Shown: one piece after another, positions 1 to 9,969 of the stretch | How positions within the stretch are numbered: the stretch's first letter is position 1 | Layout: every line of letters starts with the position of its first letter | Assembly (NCBI GenBank): GCA_000750105.3 | Contig: JPHH03000015.1 | Coordinates: 186,001 to 250,000 of the forward strand | Length of the DNA stretch: 64,000 nucleotides | DNA from: Tolypocladium sp. Sup5 PDA-1 | Lineage: Eukaryota; Ascomycota; Sordariomycetes; Hypocreales; Ophiocordycipitaceae | Direction: 5' to 3' | Notes under the pieces: model-generated | What the model was told of the DNA's origin: nothing | The model's input: only the letters and a program-made list of their open reading frames with translations | Database searches by the model: none | Made by a program: the position numbers and the translations under genes

Positions 1-1
1 C

Positions 2-1165
2 CATAGCCGCAGGACGTCCAGGGTCAGCCGCGCCCGGAGACGCCTCTCGCGGCCCAGGTCCTCTAATGGGCCCCCCAAGAAAGACTCGCACGTGACGGAG
101 AATGGGTCCGGCCACCATCCTGTCGAGTCGACCCCTTTGCTCGAGTCAGACCGGAGCGACCCGGCAGGAGTTTCCAAGCGGCCCGGGTCGAGGGGAGAAG
201 AGATGTCCGAACGGCCAGTCAGCCCCCTGGTCGCCGGTCGAGGTCGCGCAACAACGGGCGATGCCCGCAGGCCGTCCATGTACGACGTCCAAAAACGGGT
301 CCTGTCCTTTGTCAAGGACACCAAGTGTAATTGCGACGAGGAGGGCTCGTGCTACGGATACACGGACCCCTGCGGCCAGGAGTGCTTCAAGCATCTGTCG
401 ACGCGGTCCTCTAACAGCTCTCGACACCCGACCATACTCCGTACCACGACCGGGCCGTTTTATCCCCAAACGGGGTCCGTCTTCCACGGCGGCCACGACC
501 ACCCCCATATCGATACCTCGGAGCCCATCAGCCCGCGCTTCCGCACCAGCCGGGCCACGTCCCGCGACCCCCTGGAGATTCCGGAGGAGGAAGCAGACGA
601 TGAGCGCGAACGCGAGCGCGAGCGCTCTTGTTCGTCCATGGACGAGGGCGACCCGGAGGCCCAGCATCACCATCACGTCCCCACCAACGCCTTTCTCTCC
701 ATCGGCCTGCAGACATCCATCGCCATCGCCCTCCACAAGTTCCCCGAGGGCTTCATCACCTACGCCACCAACCACGCCAACCCCACGCTCGGCTTCAACG
801 TCTTCATGGCCCTCTTCGTCCACAACATCACCGAGGGCTTCGCCATGGCCCTCCCGCTCTACATGGCCCTCGGCTCCCGCTGGCGCGCCATGACCTGGTC
901 CGCCCTCCTCGGCGGCCTCTCCCAGCCCATGGGCGCCGCCATCGCCGCCCTGTGGTTCAAGCTCGCCAAGCGCACCCACCTGACGCCCAACTCGGTCGCC
1001 TACGCGTGCCTCTTCGCCGCCACCTCGGGCATCATGGTCAGCGTCGCCCTGCAGCTCTTTGTCGAGAGCCTGAGCCTCAACCACAACCGCAACCTGTGCA
1101 TCTTCTTTGGCTTCCTGGGCATGGCCCTGCTGGGGCTGAGCAACGCCCTCTTCGCGGCGCATTGA
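2..1165 (+). CDS. ZIP-family zinc transporter, Zrt3-like (5' partial)
   Basis: C-terminal part of a ZIP metal transporter. The frame is open to the left window edge, so the start and first membrane segments lie outside; the first in-window codons are not a real start. A hydrophilic, probably cytosolic loop rich in Arg, Ser, Asp and Glu, with a short His cluster (residues around HHHHV), separates the missing N-terminal half from the last membrane segments. These carry two ZIP signatures: HKFPEG in one helix and HNITEG in the next, whose His and Glu residues form the metal path in the family. Two or three more hydrophobic helices follow, and the protein ends NALFAAH. The long loop and motif spacing resemble yeast vacuolar Zrt3, which releases stored zinc to the cytosol; that assignment is by family resemblance. 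The TGA stop is at 1163-1165. Confidence 0.85.
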   Translation, partial: HSRRTSRVSRARRRLSRPRSSNGPPKKDSHVTENGSGHHPVESTPLLESDRSDPAGVSKRPGSRGEEMSERPVSPLVAGRGRATTGDARRPSMYDVQKRVLSFVKDTKCNCDEEGSCYGYTDPCGQECFKHLSTRSSNSSRHPTILRTTTGPFYPQTGSVFHGGHDHPHIDTSEPISPRFRTSRATSRDPLEIPEEEADDERERERERSCSSMDEGDPEAQHHHHVPTNAFLSIGLQTSIAIALHKFPEGFITYATNHANPTLGFNVFMALFVHNITEGFAMALPLYMALGSRWRAMTWSALLGGLSQPMGAAIAALWFKLAKRTHLTPNSVAYACLFAATSGIMVSVALQLFVESLSLNHNRNLCIFFGFLGMALLGLSNALFAAH

Positions 1166-1639
1166 CCTGATGTGCGTTTGTGTCACGGCACACTGCTGTA
1201 TGACGAGGGATTGTTTCCATCATGACTGTTACTGCGTCCAGGGTTAGACACGGCAAGGAGTTTGTGCGTTGGTTATACGGAGGTTCGGAGCCGCGCCTGC
1301 ATTGCATTTCTACGACAAATCTATCAACCTGTGTTATTCAAACCGGAGAGGGGGCATCGGGAATATAAAAAGCAAGGAAAACGCCAACTTCATCAATCCG
1401 GAGTGTTACGCATTCTGGCCAAGCGTCCCAAGTAATACGAATGATGTATATTCTTTTGAATATTCTTCTGTCTCTCGCTCAAAAAATGACGGGCTTTTGT
1501 GTAACGCCGTGAATCAATGCCTCCAATTTCCCGTCATAGACGTCGTGTCCCAGCCATGAATAACGCCAGGTTTGTAGTTCTGTCTACATATACACACCGG
1601 GGTATCTTACAACAACTCGCAGCAAATCCGACAACTCCT
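1166..1639. other. Convergent intergenic region, ZIP / TFIIIA
   Basis: Stretch of 474 bp between the convergent ends of the ZIP gene and the TFIIIA-like gene. It is AT-richer than the flanking genes and should hold both 3' UTRs. I see no gene or convincing structure in it. Confidence 0.6.
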
Positions 1640-3076
1640 CTAGAATCCTCCCAGGGCGGGATCGATGTTGGGGTCCAGCTCCCCCGGCGGATCGCGCGCC
1701 AGCAGGAAGATGTTGGCCTCATCCTCGAGCCAGTCGTCCCGCGGCGGCCCGTAGTCCATCTGCGCCGCAAAGATCTCATCCTGCGGCATGTCTGCCGGCC
1801 AGGCAGACTGCGCGTAGTCCTGCTCAAAGGCCGACGGCTCGGGGGTGAGCGCCTGCGTCTGCACCAGGAACGAGGCCGGATCAGCGGCTGCTTCCTCGCG
1901 GGTGGGGTCGTGGTCTTTGCTGAGGTGTGTGTCGAGGTCAAAGTATCGGGTGAATGTCTGGTCGCATTGGGGGCAGGCAATCGTCGCCTTGGCCTGGTTA
2001 GCGACGCCGGAGATCTCGTCGATGAGGTCTATCGAGGAAGTCTCCGCCTTGGACAGCTTGGGGCGCTCCTGGCCGAGGTGTATGAACCGGATGTGATCTT
2101 CTAATCTGACTTTGGTGCTGAACTTGTCGCCGCAGCCCTGGTCGTTCGACCAGCCCTCGAAGCCAGGGCCGGACAGGTCGACTTCTCCACACACGAACCG
2201 GAAGCCCTCGTGGGCGGTGCGGATGTGCGCGTTGAGGTTCGATCGCTTGGTAAACTTCTTTTCGCAGCCGTCGTACGTGCAGGCGTGCGTCTTGCGGTCC
2301 TCGACCGTCTTGCCGGAGTGGTGCATCTCGACGTGCTGTTCCAGCTCCCATCTCGACGACGACTTGTATTCGCAGAACATGCAATTCTGGTGCTCCTGTT
2401 TCAAGTGCTGTTGCAAAAGCAATTCCGTCGTGAACCCGACTCGATGTTCAGTGCCGTCCTCGGCCGTCATCAGGCCGCACTCTCCACACCAAAACTTGAT
2501 CTCTCCATGCTCCTTTTCGCAATGTCGCTTCACCGCCGGCTTGGAGTCAAACTCCTTGTCGCAGCCCGGTTCCGAACACTCGAACGCTTTCTTGTCCTCG
2601 TGCTCCTTTCTGACATGCTTGTGCAGCGTTTCCTTTTTCCTGAAGCTCTGCCCACAGTCCTGACAGCGGAATCTGTCGGCGCCCTCGTGGACCGCCTGGT
2701 GGCGCTTTAGTCGGGTCCCCGTGACGAAGCTCTTGCCGCAGCCTTCCCTCTGGCAGACATACTTGCGATCGTGTGTATGCACTGCCTTGACGTGTTGCTT
2801 CAGGTGTTTGTCTTCGATGTAGTCCTTGTCGCAGTCGCCGTATGTGCACTTGAAGGGTCGGGAGTTGGTGTGTGAGTTGAGATGATCTCTTAGACGGGCG
2901 GGGCGGTTAAAGGTCTTGGGACAGCCTGGCCAGGTGCAGGCCAGGGTTTTGAGGTCTGACGGGAACTTGGCTCGGGGAGTAGTGGCTACGGTCACGGGGG
3001 AGTCCGCATCGGCCATTGAGCTCGGTGTTTGGGCGGATGTGAAGTCGTCATCGCCATCGTCAATGTCTGAGGCCAT
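1640..3076 (-). CDS. Transcription factor IIIA-like C2H2 zinc-finger protein
   Basis: Single-exon gene of 478 codons. After an acidic N-terminus come about ten C2H2 fingers in close series from roughly residue 45 to 395. The first five show the TFIIIA-type spacing CxxxxC (for example CTWPGC, CTYGDC), joined by short linkers. Fingers six to nine have longer spacings and insertions, as in fungal TFIIIA, and a separated last finger (CPQCDQTF) precedes an acidic, Pro-containing tail. TFIIIA binds the internal control region of 5S rRNA genes and recruits TFIIIC for RNA polymerase III; the role here is inferred from finger number and order. I chose the ATG at 3076 (MASDIDDGD) over an in-frame ATG 14 codons upstream because the acidic start fits better. 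It is divergent from the Rpb6 gene. Confidence 0.85.
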   Translation of the reverse strand: MASDIDDGDDDFTSAQTPSSMADADSPVTVATTPRAKFPSDLKTLACTWPGCPKTFNRPARLRDHLNSHTNSRPFKCTYGDCDKDYIEDKHLKQHVKAVHTHDRKYVCQREGCGKSFVTGTRLKRHQAVHEGADRFRCQDCGQSFRKKETLHKHVRKEHEDKKAFECSEPGCDKEFDSKPAVKRHCEKEHGEIKFWCGECGLMTAEDGTEHRVGFTTELLLQQHLKQEHQNCMFCEYKSSSRWELEQHVEMHHSGKTVEDRKTHACTYDGCEKKFTKRSNLNAHIRTAHEGFRFVCGEVDLSGPGFEGWSNDQGCGDKFSTKVRLEDHIRFIHLGQERPKLSKAETSSIDLIDEISGVANQAKATIACPQCDQTFTRYFDLDTHLSKDHDPTREEAAADPASFLVQTQALTPEPSAFEQDYAQSAWPADMPQDEIFAAQMDYGPPRDDWLEDEANIFLLARDPPGELDPNIDPALGGF

Positions 3077-3508
3077 GTTAGAGAAACGCCTTTGTGTACT
3101 TCCTCCGGTCACGTACACAGGCTCCCGACGCCTTCAATGTGCGGTCGTTTTGACGGCGAGGCTCCGAGCGGCTCCCCAGCGGCACTTCTTTTGCTCATTG
3201 TGGTGCTGGGGCTCGCTGTGCCTCGTTGCGGAGTCTTGCATATCGCGAGATGGGAGGCGGCAGAACGGGCAACTTTTAAGGCGGTGACGTGAAATTTTAC
3301 GGGGTTGGTGACGACCGTCGGCCAGGTGAAGGCTCGGTGAAGCCAATGGCCCCACCCATCAAAAGAGGGTCCCGGCGAAGCCACGGCAAAACCTTCCGTT
3401 CTCACATCACGGACAGCTTTTTTTCGCTGCGCTGTGCAACGAACACCAAGCCATTGAATTCAACCCCAACTGCGAAGTCTTTCGGTCGCGTTTCGAGTCT
3501 TTTCCACA
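3077..3508. promoter_or_regulatory. Shared divergent promoter, TFIIIA-like / Rpb6
   Basis: The 432 bp between the two start codons must carry both promoters. It is free of a supported ORF. A CRE-like TGACGTGA sits at 3285-3292. Because one neighbour serves RNA polymerase III and the other is a subunit common to polymerases I, II and III, joint control is plausible but not shown by the sequence. Confidence 0.6.
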
Positions 3509-4147
3509 ATGTCTGACTTTGGCGATGATGATGTCGGCGCTGGCGGGTATGTGTCCCCCTCCCTGGGGAAGATGTGCACGCGCGCTGACCTTTTGTTTTC
3601 TGCAGCGACGAGCCCATGCTGGACGAGGACGTGACCGAGTTCTACGACGGCGAGATCGCCGACGAAGACGACGCTGAGCGAGCCGCGAACGACGACGACC
3701 AGGACCACGTGGTCATCTCTGGCGACCCCTCGGCGGCGGCGAACGCGCTCAAGGGCAACGACAAGTCCATCAAGGACAAGAAGATCCCCGAGAGCGAGCG
3801 CACGACCACGCCGTACATGACCAAGTACGAGAGGGCGCGTATCCTGGGCACACGCGCTCTGCAGATCAGGTACAGGACCTACGCTTGGGGCGACGGTGGC
3901 CGCGGACGAGGGAGAGGCTAACAGGAGGCCAGCATGAACGCGCCGGTACTAGTCGACCTCGAGGGCGAGACGGACCCGCTGCAGATTGCCATCAAGGAAC
4001 TACGGGAAAAGAAGATCCCTCTGATAGTGCGGAGATATCTTCCGGATGGCTAGTGAGTCATCCCGTGTTTTCTACGATAGAAGTTTCCGGAAGACTAACG
4101 CGCAGGATAGCTACGAGGACTGGACGTGCGAGGAGCTGCTGCAATGA
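3509..4147 (+). CDS. rpb6: RNA polymerases I/II/III shared subunit Rpb6 (ABC23)
   Basis: Four exons: 3509-3546, 3606-3869, 3933-4052 and 4111-4147, giving 152 aa, the usual size. Introns have GTATGT, GTACAG and GTGAGT donors and CTAAC branch sites. The last intron must end at the second AG (4110), since the first would create a stop. The acidic N-terminus (DEPMLDEDVTEFYDGE) is followed by the conserved Rpb6 core: MTKYERARILGTRALQIS, NAPVLVDLEGETDPLQIA, KKIPLIVRRYLPDG, and the C-terminal YYEDWTCEELLQ. Rpb6 binds at the base of the clamp of all three nuclear RNA polymerases and stabilises assembly. No key residue appears missing. The start ATG follows CACA and gives MSDFGDDDVG, typical of fungal homologues. 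Confidence 0.95.
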
Positions 4148-4674
4148 TCTCGAGGAAAGGATGGGCCGATGACCGTGCTGGTTGGATCTGAGGCGCATAT
4201 ACCCTGCCCTGCTGCTTTGGGTCACAATCAAGCTCCGTCGTTTCGTCCGTCTCTGTCTCCTCGGCGTGTTGGCACCATCGTGTAAAAGGTATCAGTATCT
4301 CGGAAAGTTCAATTTTTTTTAAATGCATGAGCGCGGCGTTTGATGAGATTTGTTTACATTTAGGCACTACATAAAAGCAAAAAGAATGGATCTATGGTTG
4401 TTACTCTGACGCGCCGTGATTGCTTCGGATTGCACTTGAGTTCAAGGTGCGAATATGTGTACAGCCTCTTTCTACGCGGCGAAACTCTGCGATGCGTTTT
4501 CCATGCTGCTAAACTCAGAGATCAGCCGTCTACCTACATAAGACGGCAATGCTTCTCCTCTTCGCCCCAGCTCTACCACTAACCGTCTTCTCTTCTGCTC
4601 TCTTCTCTTCAAAATACTCCTCCTCTTCACCCCAGCTCTACCACTGACCATCTTGTCTTCAAAACACCGCAACC
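4148..4674. other. Intergenic region without a supported gene
   Basis: Space of 527 bp between the Rpb6 stop and the next ATG. It contains an A/T-rich part near 4310-4390 and pyrimidine-rich DNA with a direct repeat of CCCAGCTCTACCACT (around 4565-4579 and 4631-4645) just before the next gene. No gene is visible. Confidence 0.5.
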
Positions 4675-5559
4675 ATGGTCACCCACGGCGTTCTCGCTCC
4701 GCCCAAACACCGCGACCAGGAAGAGCTTGATGGGCGGGCGCAGGGGTCCACGAGGGAGACTCAGGCGCAGATCAATAGACGTCTTACGGAGCGTCTCGAG
4801 AGGGCTGAGCAGCCGTTCTACGAAGAACTCAGGGCTCGGTGGGTCACGCCCGCCGAGTATCCCAACCACATCCTCCACCTCTTGGTGCAGCTCTACTACG
4901 TCTAGGCTTTCGGCACTGGTCCCACAACATCCTGGCCGCCAGAGGGGTTTGCTCCAGGTGACGAGATGCTCGACCAGCCGGCGCTGCGGGCCGACATGGC
5001 CAGCGCCCTTGGCGAGTACACAGACGGAGTCAGCGAGTGCGCAGACGAAATCATCACGGCAAAGGCGCTGAGCAGGAAGCTGGCTATCGCGTTCGCAAGG
5101 CTGATCCTGGCCCGCGCCGAGATCTTGCACCCGGCATTGGTGCTCAAGTGCACCTCCGACATCGGCATGGCCAACGCATTGCGCGTCCTGATGGATGCCG
5201 AAGCGATACTCCAGCCACTGCGGAGCATCACTCGCAACGGACTGATCATCCCGGAGTTTCCTCGCACAGCCGGCGAGCTCGAGAAGCTCGATGGTAGCGC
5301 CCTCCTCTCCCCAAGATACAATACCGATAGATGCTAACAAAGAGCAGAGAAACCCATTGACACAATCCTGGTTGATCTCGGCATATCGTCCGCCCTAGAG
5401 CGACCTACGCTTCAGACAAAGAGAGCCAAGGTCCGAGGCGAATGGATCGACGACTCGTTCCTTGGCTATTTTCAGCAAGAGCCGGAGAAGTTTATGTGGT
5501 TTTGGGGGACTGGGCATCAGGATGTTGAACTTGCTTTGACGAGATATCTGACGGCTTGA
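4675..5559 (+). CDS. Unrecognised protein, reading frame interrupted by an in-frame TAG
   Basis: I do not recognise this protein. From a good start (CAACCATGG) the frame runs 76 codons to a TAG at 4903-4905, then stays open in the same frame (AFGTGPTTSWPPEGF...) to 5293. There a normal intron (donor GTAGCG at 5294, branch GCTAAC, acceptor at 5347) joins a last exon, 5348-5559, ending LTRYLTA. The downstream part looks real: Ala/Leu-rich helices (LSRKLAIAFARLILARAEILHPAL is within them) and a charged C-terminus with WFWGTG. Three explanations fit: a nonsense mutation (CAG to TAG would be one C-to-T change), an unrecognised short in-frame intron (for example 4885-4944 or 4900-4944, both with weak donors), or readthrough. 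If the stop is genuine, this is a pseudogene. Confidence 0.5.
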
Positions 5560-7000
5560 CGAACATGATGGATGGTTTGAAGGGATGGCTTGCTCCCGTG
5601 TGCGTACCGGCGTTTGCATCAAAAGTCATGTTTCTGGTTGTCACCTGTTTGTGGTTAATAGGCATTCAGCGCTGTACCTGGTGGCCTAGTTACGCGGTAG
5701 CGTTGCGATCGACTTAGTCGGGCCTCATTTGGTAGCATGTGCCTCGCGCTTCTTGGTGAGAATGGACCACGTCGTGCAAGATGCGCAGTTGTACGGCTAC
5801 GGATCGTGGGCCAGCTGTGACGATGCCGTGACGGACACCATCGGCAAGGCCCGGCTTGGCTCGGTGACAAGATGGCTACATCAGATGGAATCAGGTGGAT
5901 CGTGGTCCTCGGAGATCGGCTCTGTTTCATGTCATCGGCCAAGACGCTGCAGTTCTGCCGATGATCCGGCAATTCAGATGGCGTCTTGGCCCATCCGCTT
6001 CATGTCCATTACCGCAATGGCGACGTCACCGTTGAAGCAAAGTGCCCACTTCGTGAAGAGTCCGGATACTCATGCTTCTGGAGAACAATGGCCAGTCTCG
6101 GCGCAGTACTAGCACCATGAATACGATTAAGGTACAGTCGCATCACCGTCCCATTTTGGAGCGCCGTTGCGAGAGCGATGATGGGCCGTGGCGTGACATC
6201 ATCAGGGGCCGTGCCACCACGCGCAGGTCAGACATTAAAGGACCGCCTCAAGATGAGCCAAGGGGGTCTTTTCTCAGTGTGGTGGCTGGTGGCTGGTGCA
6301 TCGGATTCGTACCAAGTAACTTACAAAGGGAGAGGAGAGTTCTGCGAGGGAGCCGGACGCAGGGTCAGGCTGCCATCAAAGTTGTGCAGCACGGGAGCTT
6401 GAGCCTGTGTTTGTGATTGCCACGGCAACGGGAAGAGGCCGCCCTGGGGCCAGCAAAACCTATGCTTCGGGAGGCACCGAGCAGGGCGGCTCAAGCGTGG
6501 TGGCAGTTCTGTGAGGGCGGGTGTGACTGCCGGTGAGGACTGAGCACCAGCGCGGCACGGCCAAGCCCAGCGCTGCCGTGAGACTCGTATTCCGGATCGT
6601 CAAATCAGCATCAGGCCTGGGCCCCAAGGTCTGCGTCGCGGTGCGGGAGGATGACGTCGGTTGAGTCCAAGGGTCCAGTGCGGCCCTGCGCTGTGCTTCG
6701 CTGACGCGGGTGATCGACGCCTGCCTGGTACAAAAGGGCGCACACGCTCGTGCCCGGCTCGTGTCAGTGCAGCTGTTCGGATGCACGAAGTATTGGTTTG
6801 CGCGTGGAGAAGCTGCAGTCATCGTCCCCGTCCTCGCTATATAAGCGGGCGGTGACACCACCACTGACGCATGCGAGATTGCCAGGACTCACCCACATCC
6901 CCATGACAAACGTGCAGGGAACGGAAACTACAAAATTCGACATCTTCCTGTTCAAAGCCGCAACCTACACATCTCGTACAAGCCGCTCCGCACAGGCAAA
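5560..7000. other. Intergenic region, 1.4 kb
   Basis: No ORF here resembles a known protein; the open frames (up to about 130 codons on either strand) overlap each other and lack family features. The right end holds the promoter of the small secreted protein gene, with a clear TATA box. Confidence 0.5.
6838..6844 (+). promoter_or_regulatory. TATA box of the small secreted protein gene
   Basis: TATATAA lies about 160 bp before the ATG at 7001, with CCATGAC and A-rich DNA between. Position and sequence suit a TATA-driven, inducible secreted-protein gene. This is inferred from sequence only. Confidence 0.45.
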
Positions 7001-7498
7001 ATGAAGTTCTCTGCGCTCGTCGCCGCCGCCGTGTCGGCCACTGCCGTGTCTGCCTCGCCCGTCGAGAAGCGCGAGCTTGGTGGTGTAAGTTTTCCATGCC
7101 TTGCCTCTTCGCACTTCCAAACACCACAGCCCGCTTGCACTTCTCGGTGAGAATACAATATGTAGATACGGTGCTAATATGCCCAGGTCCTCATGTGCAC
7201 CGGCCCCAACGCCACCGGAAAGTGCGAGTACAAGGTCTACGAGATGGAAAAGTGCCACCAGCTCGAGGCGCCCTTCTACCGGAGCTGCAACACCTTTGCC
7301 CCCGACGGCGAGAACTTCGCCTGCTACCCGCGCGTCATGGACTGCGGCGGCATCTGTACGAGCCCCACGGGCTGCACCTTTGGCGCCGTCGACTTCAACT
7401 ACGTGCACAAGTACAACCTCAGCGCCATCGACTGGGACGGCCTCATCTCGAGCTTCGACTGCTTCAAGAAGACGCCGCAAGACGCATCATCGTCCTGA
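7001..7498 (+). CDS. Small secreted cysteine-rich protein
   Basis: Two exons, 7001-7084 and 7187-7498, joined over an intron with GTAAGT donor, TGCTAAT branch and CCCAG acceptor; about 131 aa. Residues 1-19 are a classic signal peptide (MKFSALVAAAVSATAVSAS), followed by PVEKR, a likely dibasic Kex2-type processing site. The mature part carries nine cysteines in about 100 residues (CTGPNATGKC, KCHQ, SC, FACYP, MDCGGIC, GC, DC) and an N-glycosylation sequon, NAT. Such proteins are typically disulfide-bonded and act outside the cell, sometimes as effectors or surface proteins. I do not recognise a named family, and the odd cysteine count leaves one residue unpaired or dimer-forming. The ATG is preceded by GGCAAA, and the leader supports this start. 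Confidence 0.8.
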
Positions 7499-8089
7499 TG
7501 GATTAGAGAACGGAGGGTATTTCTGGGAGAGAATGGAACTTAACGACGATGACTTGCTCATGACATGATGCGGAAGGGGGTTCCTTTGTGGCGTCTATAA
7601 TTCGGCTTTGACTTACATACCTACACACCAAACAGGCCGCCTTGAAGGAATTAGGCGCTGCTGTTCTATAGTATTTTCGGGCTCGGCGTACCTACTTGGA
7701 CGCTGGGCCTATCGCCTGCACAATCAATACTCCAACTACTGTTACATATTTGCGCCACATACGCGAGTCAGTGGACGAGTATCGCGAGGGTCTCGGGAGA
7801 GAGAAAGCGTCCCGGCCCAGCATAGCCGTGCCGTTGGATAGTCGCCAGCTCAGCTCATTTCAGGGCTGGCGCTGCCGTGTCTGGTGCCGGAGTTCCGGGC
7901 CTCAACTCCAACCTGCACACCTAGATAAAGTGAGGCTGAAGGCCGCGGCCGGGCAGCCCCCAGCTTACAACCTCGCGCACATATTCCATCGCAGGCAACC
8001 CCGCCGACGACAAAGGGCAGAGCGTCGCCGTCGAAAGTTCGGCCGACGAGCTTGGGCAACGGAGCCGAGCTCGCGTCCAGGTTAGCACC
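7499..8089. other. Intergenic region before the arrestin-RanBD gene
   Basis: Stretch of 591 bp holding the terminator of the secreted protein gene and the leader of the next gene. I see no gene in it. A possible 5'-UTR splice acceptor (GTCCAG) lies just before the downstream ATG. Confidence 0.4.
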
Positions 8090-9808
8090 ATGCCAGAGGG
8101 CTCATTCCGCATCGCGTTAGATCTGCCCAGGAGAGTCCATCGCCCGGCGGACGAAATCACAGGGAAAGTCGTCTTCAGCGGCGAGAAGGGTGAGCATGTC
8201 GGACAAGTGCAAATCGACTTTAGAGGAATCGCCGAGGTCAAGTTCCCGAGTTCCCTGACGGGACAGCGCCCGAGATCAGTGGCGACTCTGTTTTACTCAC
8301 AGAGAGTCCTCGCCGGGAGTCGCAGCAAGATCGACAACGCTGCACTTGATGAATGGCCCTTTAATTTCTCGTTTCCCTTCACGGCGCAGCCGAGCGAGCA
8401 GTGGCAAGCGAACCCTCTCTTCACGAGCGTCTCGGGCAGTCCTCTGCCCCCGTCGTTCACCTATTCCGGTCCTGCGTTTGGCTGCAAGGTCGAGTATTCC
8501 CTGGAGGCAAAAGCAATGAAGACTCACTACGACTCCATCGCCGACCAACATTCCCACAAATGCTACCTTCTTTTCGAGCCGGTCAACACCGGTGGGGGTT
8601 CCGATCAGGCGCTGGCATCATTCACCCGCAGCTTTACAACCTTCAGCCGTCCGCTGGACCCCAAGCTGGAGGGGCAAGCCTCGTCCTTCAGGGGAAGGCT
8701 GAGCTCCTACATTTCTCGTGACCGCGCAGCTTCAGTCCCCTTTACAGTCGACGTCAAGGTTCCATCCGTCGTCGTCCAGAGAGAAAGATTTCCTTGCCAC
8801 GTCTCAGTTCGCGCCGACGGTTCCAACAAGGCACCGGCTCCGAAGCTCGAGGTTCGGGGACTCACTGTGGTTATTCTCAGCCATACCTATGTAAGAGGCA
8901 GCTCAGACAAGGAAGCAACTCAGCACACAAACAACATGCAAATAGTTGCACACCAAAATCTCGACATTCCGATCAGAGTCAATGAAGACGTGGACTTGAG
9001 TACGATTCTGTCAGATCTCCATGCGCCTGTTCTGCCGCCCAGCTTCACGACCTACAACATCACGCGGCGCTACGAGATGAAGATCGCTCTGCTGGTTGCC
9101 TGCGGCGAGGACCAGTTCCAGTTCAATGGGGACATTCCGTCACTCAAGGTGGTACCAGCTACAGCTGAAATACCTCTGTTGTCAGCAGAAGATGTACCAC
9201 CCAGCTACGACTTGACGATGGCCTCCAAACCTGGGTCAACGACCGTTCCGCCTTACGCAGCTGGGGAGTCTCAGGCAAGTTCGTCCGGGGCCATGAATGC
9301 AGAAGCAGGACACGAGTTTAAAATGAAAGCTCGTCTATTCGAGTTTGTTCGAGCAAAAGCGGAGTGGAAGGAGAGGTGCCATGGCAGCTTGTATTTGCAA
9401 AGCGAAGCGGCAGGCAAGACGCGACTAGTTGTGCGCCAGAACGGGACGCACAAGGTTTGCGCCAAGCATTACGGTATGTATCCCTACTTTCCTCTCTGGC
9501 ATCTGCAACTTGACGCTGACGGCAGCAGTTACTCCCGAAATGCGACTTATACCCATCGTCAGCTCGGACAGGAGCTGGACCTGGCATACGGCTGCTGATC
9601 TCAGCGGGGGGACGGCTAACGCACTACACTTTGCCGCGCGGTTCAAAGACTCTGAGAGTAAGTGTGCGGGATGTCCCATGAAGCAAACTTGCTAACATGG
9701 CTCTTCATAGGTGCGAATGCGTTCAAGGCTGCTTTCTTGCGGGCGCAGAAGCAACTTGGGGGTGCTTCTCTGCCTTCTAGTGTTGTCAAGATCAACTCAA
9801 AGACTTAG
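8090..9808 (+). CDS. Arrestin-like protein with C-terminal Ran-binding (RanBD1) domain
   Basis: Three exons, 8090-9473, 9529-9657 and 9711-9808, give 536 aa. Residues 1 to about 370 form an arrestin-like fold: the N-lobe opens with FRIALDLPRRVHRPADEITGKVVF and includes VQIDFRGIAEVK, WPFNFSFPF and a central Cys-containing strand; the C-lobe carries VPSVVVQRERFPCHVSVRADG. After a linker with a PPSYD motif (PY-like), residues about 405-525 match RanBD1: KARLFEFVRAKAEWKERCHG, GKTRLVVRQNGTHKVCAKHY, VTPEMRLIP, DRSWTWHTAADLSGG and ARFKDSESANAFKAAF. Both parts are in one uninterrupted exon up to HY, so the fusion is not a gene-model artefact. Arrestin-like proteins adapt ubiquitin ligases or trafficking factors to membrane cargo; RanBD1 binds Ran-GTP. 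The joint role is unknown. Confidence 0.85.
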
Positions 9809-9969
9809 ACTGATGTATCTGACACGGTTGGCCCATACTATTAAAGCTAAAATGGCCTGCCTCTCATGTCCATGCCCTCGAAAACATGTTCCATCTACTC
9901 ATAGTACCAGTAAAGCGGTACGGACTCCGGCGAGAAACGGGCGTCCCTACCCAGTACCTAAAGCCCCTG

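Noticed and set aside
3109..3405. Minus-strand frames upstream of the TFIIIA-like start
   Set aside because: Not joined to the gene by a convincing splice site and without conserved sequence; this is promoter or leader DNA.
5729..6112. A 127-codon frame in the 5.6-7.0 kb gap
   Set aside because: No recognisable features; similar-sized frames lie on the opposite strand, as expected by chance at this GC content.
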